Below, piece by piece: positions 42,101 to 57,100 of a stretch of DNA of 64,000 nucleotides. The notes below the pieces were generated by a model. That model was not told the DNA's origin. It did no database searches and worked only from the letters and a program-made list of their open reading frames with translations. The stretch's first letter is position 1. Each line of letters starts with the position of its first letter. The DNA comes from Bathymodiolus brooksi. Lineage: Eukaryota > Mollusca > Bivalvia > Mytilida > Modiolidae. Both the position numbers and the translations under genes were made by a program. The DNA lies in the NCBI GenBank assembly GCA_963680875.1, contig OY804577.1, positions 102,187,906-102,251,905 of the forward strand. Direction: 5' to 3'.

Positions 42101-45100
42101 GGACGAAGTATTTAAACCTTGGTAGTCTTCAGCTGTTATATTGATGATTATGAGGTTGAACAAAGGGACGAAGTATTTAAACCTTGGTAGTCTTCAGCTG
42201 TTCTATTGATGATTATCAGGTTGAACAAAGGGACGAAGTATTTAAACCTTGGTAGTCTTCAGCTGTTCTATTGATGATTATGAGGTTGAACAAAGGGACG
42301 AAGTATTTAAACCTTGGTAGTCTTCAGCTGTTCTATAGATGATTATGGGGTTGAACAAATGGACGAAGTATTTAAACCATGGTAGTCTTCAGCTGTTCTA
42401 TTGATGAGTATGAGGTTGAACAAATGGACGAAGTATTTAAACCTTGGTAGTCTTCAGCTGTTCTATAGATGATTATGAGGTTGAACAAAGGGACGAAGTA
42501 TTTAAACCTTGGTAGTCTTCAGCTGTTCTATTGATGATTATGCGGTTGAACAAAGGGACGAATTATTTAAACCTTGGTAGTCTTCAGCTGTTCTATAGAT
42601 GATTATGAGGTTGAACAAAGGGACGAAGTATTTAAACCTTGGTAGTCTTCAGCTGTTCTATTGATGATTATGAGGTTGAACAAAGGGACGAAGTATTTAA
42701 AGCTTGGTAGTCTTCAGCTGTTCTATTGATGATTATGAGGTTGAACAAATGGACGAAGTATTTAAACCTTGGTAGTCTTCAGCTGTTCTATTGATGATTA
42801 TGAGGTTGAACAAATGGACGAAGTATTTAAACCTTGGTAGTCTTCAGCTGTTCTATAAATGATTATGAGGTTGAACAAAGGGACGAAGTATTTAAACCTT
42901 GGTAGTCTTCAGCTGTTCTATTGATGATTATAAGGTTGAACAAAGGGACGAAGTATTTAAACCTTGGTAGTCTTCAGCTGTTCTATTGATTATTATGAGG
43001 TAGAACAAAGGGACGAAGTATTTAAAGCTTGGTAGTCTTCAGCTGTTCTATTGATGATTATGAGGTTGAACAAATGGACGAAGTATTTAAACCTTGGTAG
43101 TCTTAAGCTGTTCTATTGATGATTATGAGGTGGAACAAAGGGACGAAGTATTTAAACCTTGGTAGTCTTCAGCTCTTCTATAGATGATTATGAGGTAGAA
43201 CAAAGGGACGAAGTATTTAAACCTTGGTAATCTTCAGCTGTTCTATAGATGATTATGAGGTTGAACAAAGGGACGAAGTATTTAAACCTTGGTAGTCTTC
43301 AGCTGTTCTATTGATGATTATGAGGTAGAACAAAGGGACGAAGTATTTAAACCTTGGTAGTCTTCAGCTGTTCTATAGATGATTATGAGGTAGAACAAAG
43401 GGACGAAGTATTTAAACCTTGGTAGTCTTCAGCTGTTCTATAGAAGATTATGAGGTAGAACAAAGGGACGAAGTATTTAAACCTTGGTAGTCTTCAGCTT
43501 TTCTATTGATGATTATGAGGTTGAACAAATGGACGAAGTATTTAAACCTTGGTAGTCTTCAGCTGTTCTATAGATGATTATGAGGATGAACAAAGGGACG
43601 AAGTATTTAAACCTTGGTAGTCTTCAGCTGTTCTATAGAAGATTATGAGGTAGAACAAAGGGACGAAGTATTTAAACCGTGGTAGTCTTCAGCTATTCTA
43701 TTGATGATTATGAGGTTGAACAAATGGACGAAGTATTTAAACCTTGGTAGTCTTCACCTGTTCTATAGATGATTATGAGGATGAACAAAGGGACGAAGTA
43801 TTTAAACCTTGGTAGTCTTCAGCTGTTCTATTGATGATAATGAGATTGAACATATGGGCAAAGTATTTAAACCTTGGTAGTCTTCAGCTGTTCTATTGAT
43901 GATTATGAGTTTGAACAAAGGGACGAAGTATTTAAACCTTGGTAGTCTTCAGCTGTTCTATTGATGAGTATGAGGTTGAACAAATGGACGAAGTATTTAA
44001 ACCTTGGTAGTCTTCAGCTGTTCTATTGATGATTATGAGGTTGAACAAATGGACGAAGTATTTAAACCTTGGTAGTCTTCAGCTGTTCTATAGATGATTA
44101 TGAGGTTGAACAAAGGGACGAAGTATTTAAACCTTGGTAGTCTTCAGCTGTTCTATAGATGATTATGAGGTTGAACAATTGGACGAAGTATTTAAATCTT
44201 GGTAGTCTTCAGCTCTTCTATAGATGATTATGAGGTTGAACAAAGGGACGAAGTATTTAAACCTTGGTAGTCTTCAGCTGTTCTATAGATGATTATGAGG
44301 TTGAACAAAGGGACGAAGTATTTAAACCTTGGTAGTCTTCAGCTGTTCTATTGATGATTATGAGGTTGAACAAAGGGACGAAGTATTTAAACCTTGGTAG
44401 TCTTCAGCTGTTCTATTGATGATTATGAGGTTGAACAAAGGGACGAAGTATTTAAACCTTGGTAGTCTTCATCTGTTCTATTGATGATTATGAGGTTGAA
44501 CAAATGGACGAAGTATTTAAACCTTGGTAGTCTTCAGCTGTTCTATTGATGATTATGAGGTTGAACAAAGGGACGAAGTATTTAAACCTTGGTAGTCTTC
44601 AGCTGTTCTATTGATGATTATAAGGTTGAACAAATGGACGAAGTATTTAAACCTTGGTAGTGTTCAGCTCTTCTGTTGATGATTACGAGGTTGAACAAAG
44701 GGACGAAGTATTTAAACCTTGGTAGTCTTCAGCTGTTCTATTGATGATTATGAGGTAGAACAAAGGGACGAAGTATTTAAACCTTGGTAGTCTTCAGCTG
44801 TTCTATAGATGATTATGAGGTAGAACAAAGGGACGAAGTATTTAAACCTTGGTAGTCTTCAGCTGTTATATTGAAGATTATGAGGTAGAACAAAGGGACG
44901 AAGTATTTAAACCTTGGTAGTCTTCAGCTGTTCTATTGATGATTATGAGGTTGAACAAATGGACGAAGTATTTAAACCTTGGTAGTCTTCAGCTGTTCTA
45001 TTGATGATTATGAGATTGAACAAAGGGACGAAGTATTTAAACCTTGGTAGTCTTCAGCTGTTCTATAGATGATTATGAGGATGAACAAAGGGACGAAGTA

Positions 45101-48100
45101 TTTAAACCTTGGTAGTCTTCAGCTGTTCTATAGAAGATTATGAGGTAGAACAAAGGGACAAAGTATTTAAACCTTGGTAGTCTTCAGCTGTTCTATTGAT
45201 GATTATGAGGTTGAACAAATGGACGAAGTATTTAAACCTTGGTAGTCTTCAGCTGTTCTATTGATGATTATGAGGATGAACAAAGGGACGAAGTATTTAA
45301 ACCTTGGTAGTCTTCAGCTGTTCTATTGATGATAATGAGATTGAACAAACGGACGAAGTATTTAAACCTTGGTAGTCTTCAGCTGTTCTATAGATGATTA
45401 TGAGATTGAACAAAGGGACGAAGTATTTAAACCTTGGTAGTCTTCAGCTGTTCTATTGATGATTATGAGGTTGAACAAAGGGACGAAGTATTTAAACCTT
45501 GGTAGTCTTCAGCTGTTCTCTAGATGATTATGAGGTTGAACAAAGGGACGAAGTATTTAAACCTTGGTAGTCTTCAGCTGTTCTATTGATGATTATGAGG
45601 TTGAACTAAGAGACGAAGTATTTAAACCTTGGTAGTCTTCAGCTGTTCTATTGATGATTATGAGGTTGAACAAATGAACGAAGTATTTAAACCTTGGTAG
45701 TCTTCAGCTGTTCTATTGATGAGTATGAGGTTGAACAAATGGACGAAGTATTTAAACCTTGGTAGTCTTCAGCTGTTCTATTGATGATTATGAGGTAGAA
45801 CAAAGGGACGAAGTATTTAAACCTTGGTAGTCTTCAGCTGTTCTATTGATGATTATGAGGTTGAACAATTGGACGAAGTATTTAAATCTTGGTAGTCTTC
45901 AGCTGTTCTATAGATGATTATGAGGTTGAACAAAGGGACGAAGTATTTAAACCTTGGTAGTCTTCAGCTGTTCTATAGATGATTATGAGGTTGAACAAAG
46001 GGACGAAGTATTTAAACCTTGGTAGTCTTCAGCTGTTCTATTGATGATTATGAGGTTGAACAAAGGGACGAAGTATTTAAACCTTGGTAGTCTTCAGCTG
46101 TTCTATTGATGATTATGAGGTTGAACAAAGGGACGAAGTATTTAAACCTTGGTAGTCTTCATCTGTTCTATTGATGATTATGAGGTTGAACAAATGGACG
46201 AAGTATTTAAACCTTGGTAGTCTTCAGCTGTTCTATAAATGATTATGAGGTTGAACAAAGGGACGAAGTATTTAAACCTTGGTAGTCTTCAGCTGTTCTA
46301 TAGATGATTATGAGATTGAACACATGGACGAAGTATTTAAACCTTGGTAGTCTTCAGCTGTTCTATTGATGATTATGAGGTTGAACAAATGGACGAAGTA
46401 TTTAAACCTTGGTAGTCTTCAGCTGTTCTATTGATGAGTATGAGGTTGAACAAAGGGACGAAGTATTTAAACCTTGGTAGTCTTCAGCTGTTCTATTGAT
46501 GATTATGAGGTTGAACAAAGGGACGAAGTATTCAAACCTTGGTAGTCTTCAGCTGTTCTATTGATGATTATAAGGTTGAACAAATGGACGAAGTATTTAA
46601 ACCTTGGTAGTGTTCAGCTCTTCTGTTGATGATTATGAGGTTGAACAAAGGGACGAAGTATTTAAACCTTGGTAGTCTTCAGCTGTTCTATTGATGATTA
46701 TGAGGTAGAACAAAGGGACGAAGTATTTAAACCTTGGTAGTCTTCAGCTGTTATATTGAAGATTATGAGGTAGAACAAAGGGACGAAGTATTTAAACCTT
46801 GGTAGTCTTCAGCTGTTCTATTGATGATTATGAGGATGAACAAATGGACGAAGTATTTAAACCTTGGTAGTCTTCAGCTGTTCTATTGATGATTATGAGA
46901 TTGAACAAAGGGACGAAGTATTTAAACCTTGGTAGTCTTCAGCTGTTCTATAGATGATTATGAGGATGAACAAAGGGACGAAGTATTTAAACCTTGGTAG
47001 TCTTCAGCTGTTCTATAGAAGATTATGAGGTAGAACAAAGGGACAAAGTATTTAAACCTTGGTAGTCTTCAGCTGTTCTATTGATGATTATGAGGTTGAA
47101 CAAATGGACGAAGTATTTAAACCTTGGTAGTCTTCAGCTGTTCTATTGATGATTATGAGGATGAACAAAGGGACGAAGTATTTAAACCTTGGTAGTCTTC
47201 AGCTGTTCTATTGATGATAATGAGATTGAACAAACGGACGAAGTATTTAAACCTTGGTAGTCTTCAGCTGTTCTATAGATGATTATGAGATTGAACAAAG
47301 GGACGAAGTATTTAAACCTTGGTAGTCTTCAGCTGTTCTATTGATGATTATGAGGTTGAACAAAGGGACGAAGTATTTAAACCTTGGTAGTCTTCAGCTG
47401 TTCTCTAGATGATTATGAGGTTGAACAGAGGGACGAAGTATTTAAACCTTGGTAGTCTTCAGCTGTTCTATTGATGATTATGAGGTTGAACTAAGAGACG
47501 AAGTATTCAAACCTTGGTAGTCTTCAGCTGTTCTATTGATGATTATGAGGTTGAACAAATGAACGAAGTATTTAAACCTTGGTAGTCTTCAGCTGTTCTA
47601 TTGATGAGTATGAGGTTGAACAAATGGACGAAGTATTTAAACCTTGGTAGTCTTCAGCTGTTCTATTGATGATTATGAGGTAGAACAAAGGGACGAAGTA
47701 TTTAAACCTTGGTAGTCTTCAGCTGTTCTATTGATGATTATGAGGTTGAACAATTGGACGAAGTATTTAAATCTTGGTAGTCTTCAGCTGTTCTATAGAT
47801 GATTATGAGGTTGAACAAAGGGACGAAGTATTTAAACCTTGGTAGTCTTCAGCTGTTCTATAGATGATTATGAGGTTGAACAAAGGGACGAAGTATTTAA
47901 ACCTTGGTAGTCTTCAGCTGTTCTATAGATGATTATGAGGTAGAACAAAGGGACGAAGTATTTAAACCTTGGTAGTCTTCAGCTGTTCTATAGATGATTA
48001 AGAGGTAGAACAAAGGGACGAAGTATTTAAACCTTGGTAGTCTTCAGCTGTTCTATAGATGATTATGAGGTTGAACAAAGGGACGAAGTATTTAAACCTT

Positions 48101-51100
48101 GGTAGTCTTCAACTGTTCTATTGATGATTATGAGGTTGAACAAAGGAACGAAGTATTTAAACCTTGGTACTCTTCGGCTGTTCTATTGATGATTATGAGG
48201 TTGAACAAATCGACGAAGTAGTTAAACCTTGGTAGTCTTCAGCTGTTCTATAAATGATTATGAGGTAGAACAAAGGGACGAAGTATTTAAACCTTGGTAG
48301 TCTTCAGCTGTTCTATTGATGATTATGAGGTAGAACAAAGGGACGAAGTATTTAAACCTTGGTAGTCTTCAGCTGTTCTATAGATGATTATGAGGTTGAA
48401 GAAAGGGACGAAGTATTTAAACCTTGGTAGTCTTCAGCGTTCTATAGAAGATTATGAGGTAGAACAAAGGGACGAAGTATTTAAACCTTGGTAGTCTTCA
48501 GCTGTTCTATAGAAGATTATGAGGTAGAACAAAGGGACGAAGTATTTAAACCTTGGTAGTCTTCAGCTGTTCTATTGATGATTATGAGGTTGAACAAATG
48601 GACGAAGTATTTAAACCTTGGTAGTCTTCAGCTGTTCTATAGATGATTATGAGGTAGAACAAAGGGACGAAGTATTTAAACCTTGGTAGTCTTCAGCTGT
48701 TCTATAGATGATTAAGAGGTAGAACAAAGGGACGAAGTATTTAAACCTTGGTAGTCTTCAGCTGTTCTATAGATGATTATGAGGTTGAACAAAGGGACGA
48801 AGTATTTAAACCTTGGTAGTCTTCATCTGTTCTATTGATGATTATGAGGTTGAACAAAGGGACGAAGTATTTAAACCTTGGTAGTCTTCAGCTGTTCTAT
48901 TGATGATTAAGAGGTAGAACAAAGGGACGAAGTATTTAAACCTTGGTAGTCTTCAGCTGTTCTATAGATGATTATGAGGTTGAACAAAGGGACGAAGTAT
49001 TTAAACCTTGGTAGTCTTCATCTGTTCTATTGATGATTATGAGGTTGAACAAAGGGACGAAGTATTTAAACCTTGGTAGTCTTCAGCTGTTCTATTGATG
49101 ATTATGAGATTGAACAAATGGACGAAGTATTTAAACCTTGGTAGTCTTCAGCTGTTCTATAGATGATTATGAGGTAGAACAAAGGGACGAAGTATTTAAA
49201 CCTTGGTAGTTTTCAGCTGTTCTATTGATGATTAAGAGGTAGAACAAAGGGACGAAGTATTGAAACCTTGGTAGTCTTCAGCTGTTCTATAGATGATTAT
49301 GAGGTTGAACAAAGGGACGAAGTATTTAAACCTTAGTAGTCTTCAAATGTTCTATTGATGATTATGAGGTTGAACAAAGGGACGAAGTATTTAAACCTTG
49401 GTAGTCTTCGGCTGTTCTATTGATGATTATGAGGTTGAACAAATGGACGAAGTATTTAAACCTTGGTAGTCTTCAGCTGTTCTATAGATGATTATGAGGT
49501 TGAAGAAAGGGACGAAGTATTTAAACCTTGGTAGTCTTCAGCGTTCTATAGAAGATTATGAGGTAGAACAAAGGGACGAAGTATTTAAACCTTGGTAGTC
49601 TTCAGCTGTTCTATAGAAGATTATGAGGTAGAACAAAGGGACGAAGTATTTAAACCTTGGTAGTCTTCAGCTGTTCTATTGATGATTATGAGGTTGAACA
49701 AATGGACGAAGTATTTAAACCTTGGTAGTCTTCAGCTGTTCTATAGATGATTATGAGGTAGAACAAAGGGACGAAGTATTTAAACCTTGGTAGTCTTCAG
49801 CTGTTCTATAGATGATTAAGAGGTAGAACAAAGGGACGAAGTATTTAAACCTTGGTAGTCTTCAGCTGTTCTATAGAAGATTATGAGGTAGAACAAAGGG
49901 ACGAAGTATTTAAACCTTGGTAGTCTTCAGCTGTTCTATTGATGATTATGAGGTTGAACAAATGGACGAAGTATTTAAACCTTGGTAGTCTTCAGCTGTT
50001 CTATAGATGATTATGAGGTAGAACAAAGGGACGAAGTATTTAAACCTTGGTAGTCTTCAGCTGTTCTATAGATGATTAAGAGGTAGAACAAAGGGACGAA
50101 GTATTTAAACCTTGGTAGTCTTCAGCTGTTCTATAGATGATTATGAGGTTGAACAAAGGGACGAAGTATTTAAACCTTGGTAGTCTTCAACTGTTCTATT
50201 GATGATTATGAGGTAGAACAAAGGGACGAAGTATTTAAACCTTGGTAGTCTTCAGCTGTTCTATAGATGATTATGAGGTTGAACAAAGGGACGAAGTATT
50301 TAAACCTTGGTAGTCTTCAGCGTTCTATAGAAGATTATGAGGTAGAACAAAGGGACGAAGTATTTAAACCTTGGTAGTCTTCAGCTGTTCTATAGAAGAT
50401 TATGAGGTAGAACAAAGGGACGAAGTATTTAAACCTTGGTAGTCTTCAGCTGTTCTATTGATGATTATGAGATTGAACAAAGGGACGAAGTATTTAAACC
50501 TTGGTAGTCTTCAGCTCTTCTATTGATGATTATGAGGATGAACAAAGGGACGAAGTATTTAAACCTTGGTAGTCTTCAGCTGTTCTATTGATGATAATGA
50601 GATTGAACAAAGGGACGAAGTATTTAAACCTTGGTAGTCTTCAGCTATTCTATAGATGATTATGACATTGAACAAATGGACGAAGTATTTAAACCTTGGT
50701 AGTCTTCAGCTGTTCTATTCATGATTATGAGGTTGAACAAAGGGACGAAGTATTTAAACCTTGGTAGTCTTCAGCTGTTCTATAGATGATTATGAGGTTG
50801 AACAAAGGGACGAAGTATTTAAACCTTGGTAGTCTTCAGCTGTTCTATTGATGATTATGAGGTTGAACTAAGAGACGAAGTATTTAAACCTTGGTAGTCT
50901 TCAGCTGTTCTATAGATGATTATGAGATTGAACATATGGACGAAGTATTTAAACCTTGGTAGTCTTCAGCTGTTCTATTGATGATTATGAGGTTGAACAA
51001 ATGGACGAAGTATTTAAACCTTGGTAGTCTTCAGCTGTTCTATTGATGAGTATGAGGTTGAACAAATGGACGAAGTATTTAAACCTTGGTAGTCTTCAGC

Positions 51101-54100
51101 TGTTCTATTGATGATTATGAGGTAGAACAAAGGAACGAAGTATTTAAACCTTGGTAGTCTTCAGCTGTTCTATAGATGATTATGAGGTTGAACAATTGGA
51201 CGAAGTATTTAAATCTTGGTAGTCTTCAGCTGTTCTATAGATGATTATGAGGTTGAACAAAGGGACGAAGTATTTAAACCTTGGTAGTCTTCATCTGTTC
51301 TATTGATTATTATGAGGTTGAACAAAGGGACGAAATATTTAAACCTTGGTAGTCTTCAGCTGTTCTATTGATGATTATGAGGTTGAACAAAGGGGCGAAG
51401 TATTTAAACCTTGGTAGTCTTCAGCTGTTCTATAGATGATTATGAGGTTGAACAAATGGACGAAGTATTTAAACATTGGTAGTCTTCAGCTGTTCTATAA
51501 ATGATTATGAGGTTGAACAAAGGGACGAAGTATTTAAACCTTGGTAGTCTTCAGCTGTTCTATTGATGATTATGAGATTGAACAAAGGGACGAAGTATTT
51601 AAACCTTGGTAGTCTTCAGCTGTTCTATTGATGATTATGAGGATGAACAAAGGGACGAAGTATTTAAACCTTGGTAGTCTTCAGCTGTTCTATTGATGAT
51701 AATGAGATTGAACAAAGGGACGAAGTATTTAAACCTTGGTAGTCTTCAGCTGTTCTATAGATGATTATGAGATTGAACAAATGGACGAAGTATTTAAACC
51801 TTAGTAGTCTTCAGCTGTTCTATTGATGATTATGAGGTTGAACAAAGGGACGAAGTATTTAAACTTTGGTAGTCTTCAGCTGTTCTATAGATGATTATGA
51901 GGTTGAACAAAGGGACGAAGTATTTAAACCTAGGTAGTCTTCAGCTGTTCTATTGATGATTATGAGGTTGAACTAAGAGACGAAGTATTTAAACCTTGGT
52001 AGTCTTCAGCTGTTCTATAGATGATTATGAGATTGAACATATGGACGAAGTATTTAAACCTTGGTAGTCTTCAGCTGTTCTATAGATGATTATGAGGTTG
52101 AACAAATGGACGAAGTATTTAAACCTTGGTAGTCTTCAGCTGTTCTATTGATGAGTATGAGGTTGAACAAATGGACGAAGTATTTAAACCTTGGTAGTCT
52201 TCAGCTGTTCTATTGATGATTATGGGGTAGAACAAAGGGACGAAGTATTTAAACCTTGGTAGTCTTCAGCTGTTCTATAGATGATTATGAGGTTGAACAA
52301 TTGGACGAAGTATTTAAATCTTGGTAGTCTTCAGCTGTTCAATAGATGATTATGAGGTTGAACAAAGGGACGAAGTATTTAAACCTTGGTAGTCTTCAGC
52401 TGTTCTATAGATGATTATGAGGTTGAACAAAGGGACGAAGTATTTAAACCTTGGTAGTCTTCGTCTGTTCTATTGATGATTATGAGGTTGAACAAAGGGA
52501 CGAAATATTTAAACCTTGGTAGTCTTCAGCTGTTCTATTGATGATTATGAGGTTGAACAAAGGGACGAAGTATTTAAACCTTGGTAGTCTTCAGCTGTTC
52601 TATAGATGATTATGAGGTTGAACAAAGGGACGAAGTATTTAAACCTTGGTAGTCTTCAGCTGTTCAATAGATGATTATGAGGTTGAACAAAGGGACGAAG
52701 TATTTAAACCTTGGTAGTCTTCAGCTGTTCTATAGATGATTATGAGGTTGAACAAAGGGACGAAGTATTTAAACCTTGGTAGTCTTCGTCTGTTCTATTG
52801 ATGATTATGAGGTTGAACAAAGGGACGAAATATTTAAACCTTGGTAGTCTTCAGCTGTTCTATTGATGATTATGAGGTTGAACAAAGGGACGAAGTATTT
52901 AAACATTGGTAGTCTTCAGCTGTTCTATAAATGATTATGAGGTTGAACAAAGGGACGAAGTATTTAAACCTTGGTAGTCTTCAGCTGTTCTATAGATGAT
53001 TATGAGGTTGAACATAGGGACGAAGTATTTAAACCTTGGTAGTCTTCAGCTGTTCTATTGATGATTATGAGGTTGAACAAAGGGACGAAGTATTTAAACC
53101 TTGGTAGTCTTCAACTGTTCTATTGATGATTATGAGGTTGAACAAAGGGACGAAGTATTTAAACCTTGGTAGTCTTCAGCTGTTCTATTGATGATTATGA
53201 GGTTGAACAAATGGACGAAGTATTTAAACCTTGGTAGTCTTCAGCTGTTCTATTGATGATTATGAGGTAGAACAAAGGGACGAAGTATTTAAACCTTGGT
53301 AGTCTTCAGCTGTTCTATAGATGATTAAGAGGTAGAACAAAGGGACGAAGTATTTAAACCTTGGTAGTCTTCAGCTGTTCTATAGATGATTATGAGGTTG
53401 AACAAAGGGACGAAGTATTTAAACCTTGGTAGTCTTCAGCTGTTCTATTGATGATTATGAGGTTGAACAAAGGGACGAAGTATTTAAACCTTGGTAGTCT
53501 TCAGCTGTTCTATTGATGATTATGAGGTTGAACAAATGGACGAAGTATTTAAACCTTGGTAGTCTTCAGCTGTTCTATAAATGATTATGAGGTAGAACAA
53601 AGGGACGAAGTATTTAAACCTTGGTTGTCTTCAGCTGTTCTATAGATGATTATGAGGTTGAACAAAGGGACGAAGTATTTAAACCTTGGTAGTCTTCAGC
53701 TGTTCTATAGAATATTATGAGGTAGAACAAAGGGACGAAGTATTTAAACCTTGGTAGTCTTCAGCTGTTCTATTGATGATTATGAGGTTGAACAAATGGA
53801 CGAAGTATTTAAACCTTGGTAGTCTTCAGCTGTTCTATAGATGATTATGGGGTAGAACAAAGGGACGAAGTATTTAAACCTTGGTAGTCTTCAGCTGTTC
53901 TATAGATGATTAAGAGGTAGAACAAAGGGACGAAGTATTTAAACCTTGGTAGTCTTCAGCTGTTCTATAGATGATTATGAGGATGAACAAAGGGACGAAG
54001 TATTTAAACCTTGGTAGTCTTCAACTGTTCTATTGATGATTATGAGGTTGAACAAATGGACGAAGTATTTAAACCTTGGTAGTCTTCGGCTGTTCTATTG

Positions 54101-57100
54101 ATGATTATGAGGTTGAACAAAGGGACGAAGTATTTAAACCTTGGTAGTCTTCAGCTGTTCTATAGATGATTATGAGGTTGAACAAATGGACGAAGTATTT
54201 AAACCTTGGTAGTCTTCAGCTGTTCTATAGAAGATTATGAGGTAGAACAAAGGGACGAAGTATTTAAACCTTGGTAGTCTTCAGCTGTTCTATAGATGAT
54301 TATGAGGTTGAACAAAGGGACGAAGTATTTAAACCTTGGTAGTCTTCATCTGTTCTATTGATTATTATGAGGTTGAACAAAGGGACGAAATATTTAAACC
54401 TTGGTAGTCTTCAGCTGTTCTATTGATGATTATGAGGTTGAACAAAGGGACGAAGTATTTAAACCTTGGTAGTCTTCAGCTGTTCTATTGATGATTATGA
54501 GGTTGAACAAATGGACGAAGTATTTAAACCTTGGTAGTCTTCAGCGTTCTATAGAAGATTATGAGGTAGAACAAAGGGACGAAGTATTTAAACCTTGGTA
54601 GTCTTCAGCTGTTCTATAGAAGATTATGAGGTAGAACAAAGGGACGAAGTATTTAAACCTTGGTAGTCTTCAGCTGTTCTATAGATGATTATGAGGTTGA
54701 ACAAAGGGACGAAGTATTTAAACCTTGGTAGTCTTCATCTGTTCTATTGATTATTATGAGGTTGAACAAAGGGACGAAATATTTAAACCTTGGTAGTCTT
54801 CAGCTGTTCTATTGATGATTATGAGGTTGAACAAAGGGACGAAGTATTTAAACCTTGGTAGTCTTCAGCTGTTCTATAGATGATTATGAGGTTGAACAAA
54901 TGGACGAAGTATTTAAACATTGGTAGTCTTCAGCTGTTCTATAAATGATTATGAGGTTGAACAAAGGGACGAAGTATTTAAACCTTGGTAGTCTTCAGCT
55001 GTTCTATTGATGATTATGAGATTGAACAAAGGGACGAAGTATTTAAACCTTGGTAGTCTTCAGCTGTTCTATTGATGATTATGAGGATGAACAAAGGGAC
55101 GAAGTATTTAAACCTTGGTAGTCTTCAGCTGTTCTATTGATGATAATGAGATTGAACAAAGGGACGAAGTATTTAAACCTTGGTAGTCTTCAGCTGTTCT
55201 ATAGATGATTATGAGATTGAACAAATGGACGAAGTATTCAAACCTTAGTAATATTCAGCTGTTCTATTGATGATTATGAGGTTGAACAAAGGGACGAAGT
55301 ATTTAAACCTTGGTAGTCTTCAGCTGTTCTATAGATGATTATGAGGTTGAACAGAGGGACGAAGTATCTAAACCTTGGTAGTCTTCAGCTGTTCTATTGA
55401 TGATTATGAGGTTGAACTAAGAGACGAAGTATTTAAACCTTGGTAGTCTTCAGCTGTTCTATAGATGATTATGAGATTGAACAAAGGGACGAAGTATTTA
55501 AACCTTGGTAGTCTTCAGCTGTTCTATAGATGATTATGAGGTTGAACAAATGGACGAAGTATTTAAACCTTGGTAGTCTTCAGCTGTTCTATTGATGAGT
55601 ATGAGGTTGAACAAATGGACGAAGTATTTAAACCTTGGTAGTCTTCAGCTGTTCTATTGATGATTATGGGGTAGAACAAAGGGACGAAGTATTTAAACCT
55701 TGGTAGTCTTCAGCTGTTCTATAGATGATTATGAGGTTGAACAATTGGACGAAGTATTTAAATCTTGGTAGTCTTCAGCTGTTCAATAGATGATTATGAG
55801 GTTGAACAAAGGGACGAAGTATTTAAACCTTGGTAGTCTTCAGCTGTTCTATAGATGATTATGAGGTTGAACAAAGGGACGAAGTATTTAAACCTTGGTA
55901 GTCTTCATCTGTTCTATTGATGATTATGAGGTTGAACAAAGGGACGAAATATTTAAACCTTGGTAGTCTTCAGCTGTTCTATTGATGATTATGAGGTTGA
56001 ACAAAGGGACGAAGTATTTAAACCTTGGTAGTCTTCAGCTGTTCTATAGATGATTATGAGGTTGAACAAATGGACGAAGTATTTAAACATTGGTAGTCTT
56101 CAGCTGTTCTATAAATGATTATGAGGTTGAACAAAGGGACGAAGTATTTAAACCTTGGTAGTCTTCAGCTGTTCTATAGATGATTATGAGGTTGAACATA
56201 GGGACGAAGTATTTAAACCTTGGTAGTCTTCAGCTGTTCTATTGATGATAATGAGGTTGAACAAAGGGACGAAGTATTTAAACCTTGGTAGTCTTCAACT
56301 GTTCTATTGATGATTATGAGGTTGAACAAAGGGACGAAGTATTTAAACCTTGGTAGTCTTCAGCTGTTCTATTGATGATTATGAGGTTGAACAAATGGAC
56401 GAAGTATTTAAACCTTGGTAGTCTTCAGCTGTTCTATTGATGATTATGAGGTAGAACAAAGGGACGAAGTATTTAAACCTTGGTAGTCTTCAGCTGTTCT
56501 ATTGATGATTAAGAGGTAGAACAAAGGGACGAAGTATTTAAACCTTGGTAGTCTTCAGCTGTTCTATAGATGATTATGAGGTTGAACAAAGGGACGAAGT
56601 ATTTAAACCTTGGTAGTCTTCAACTGTTCTATTGATGATTATGAGGTTGAACAAAGGGACGAAGTATTTAAACCTTGGTAGTCTTCGGCTGTTCTATTGA
56701 TGATTATGAGGTTGAACAAATGGACGAAGTATTTAAACCTTGGTAGTCTTCAGCTGTTCTATAAATGATTATGAGGTAGAACAAAGGGACGAAGTATTTA
56801 AACCTTGGTAGTCTTCAGCTGTTCTATAGATGATTATGAGGTAGAACAAAGGGACGAAGTATTTAAACCTTGGTAGTCTTCAGCTGTTCTATAGATGATT
56901 ATGAGATTGAACATATGGACGAAGTATTTAAACCTTGGTAGTCTTCAGCTGTTCTATAGATGATTATGAGGTTGAACAAATGGACGAAGTATTTAAACCT
57001 TGGTAGTCTTCAGCTGTTCTATTGATGATTATGAGGTTGAACAAATGGACGAAGTATTTAAACCTTGGTAGTCTTCAGCTGTTCTATTGATGAGTATGAG

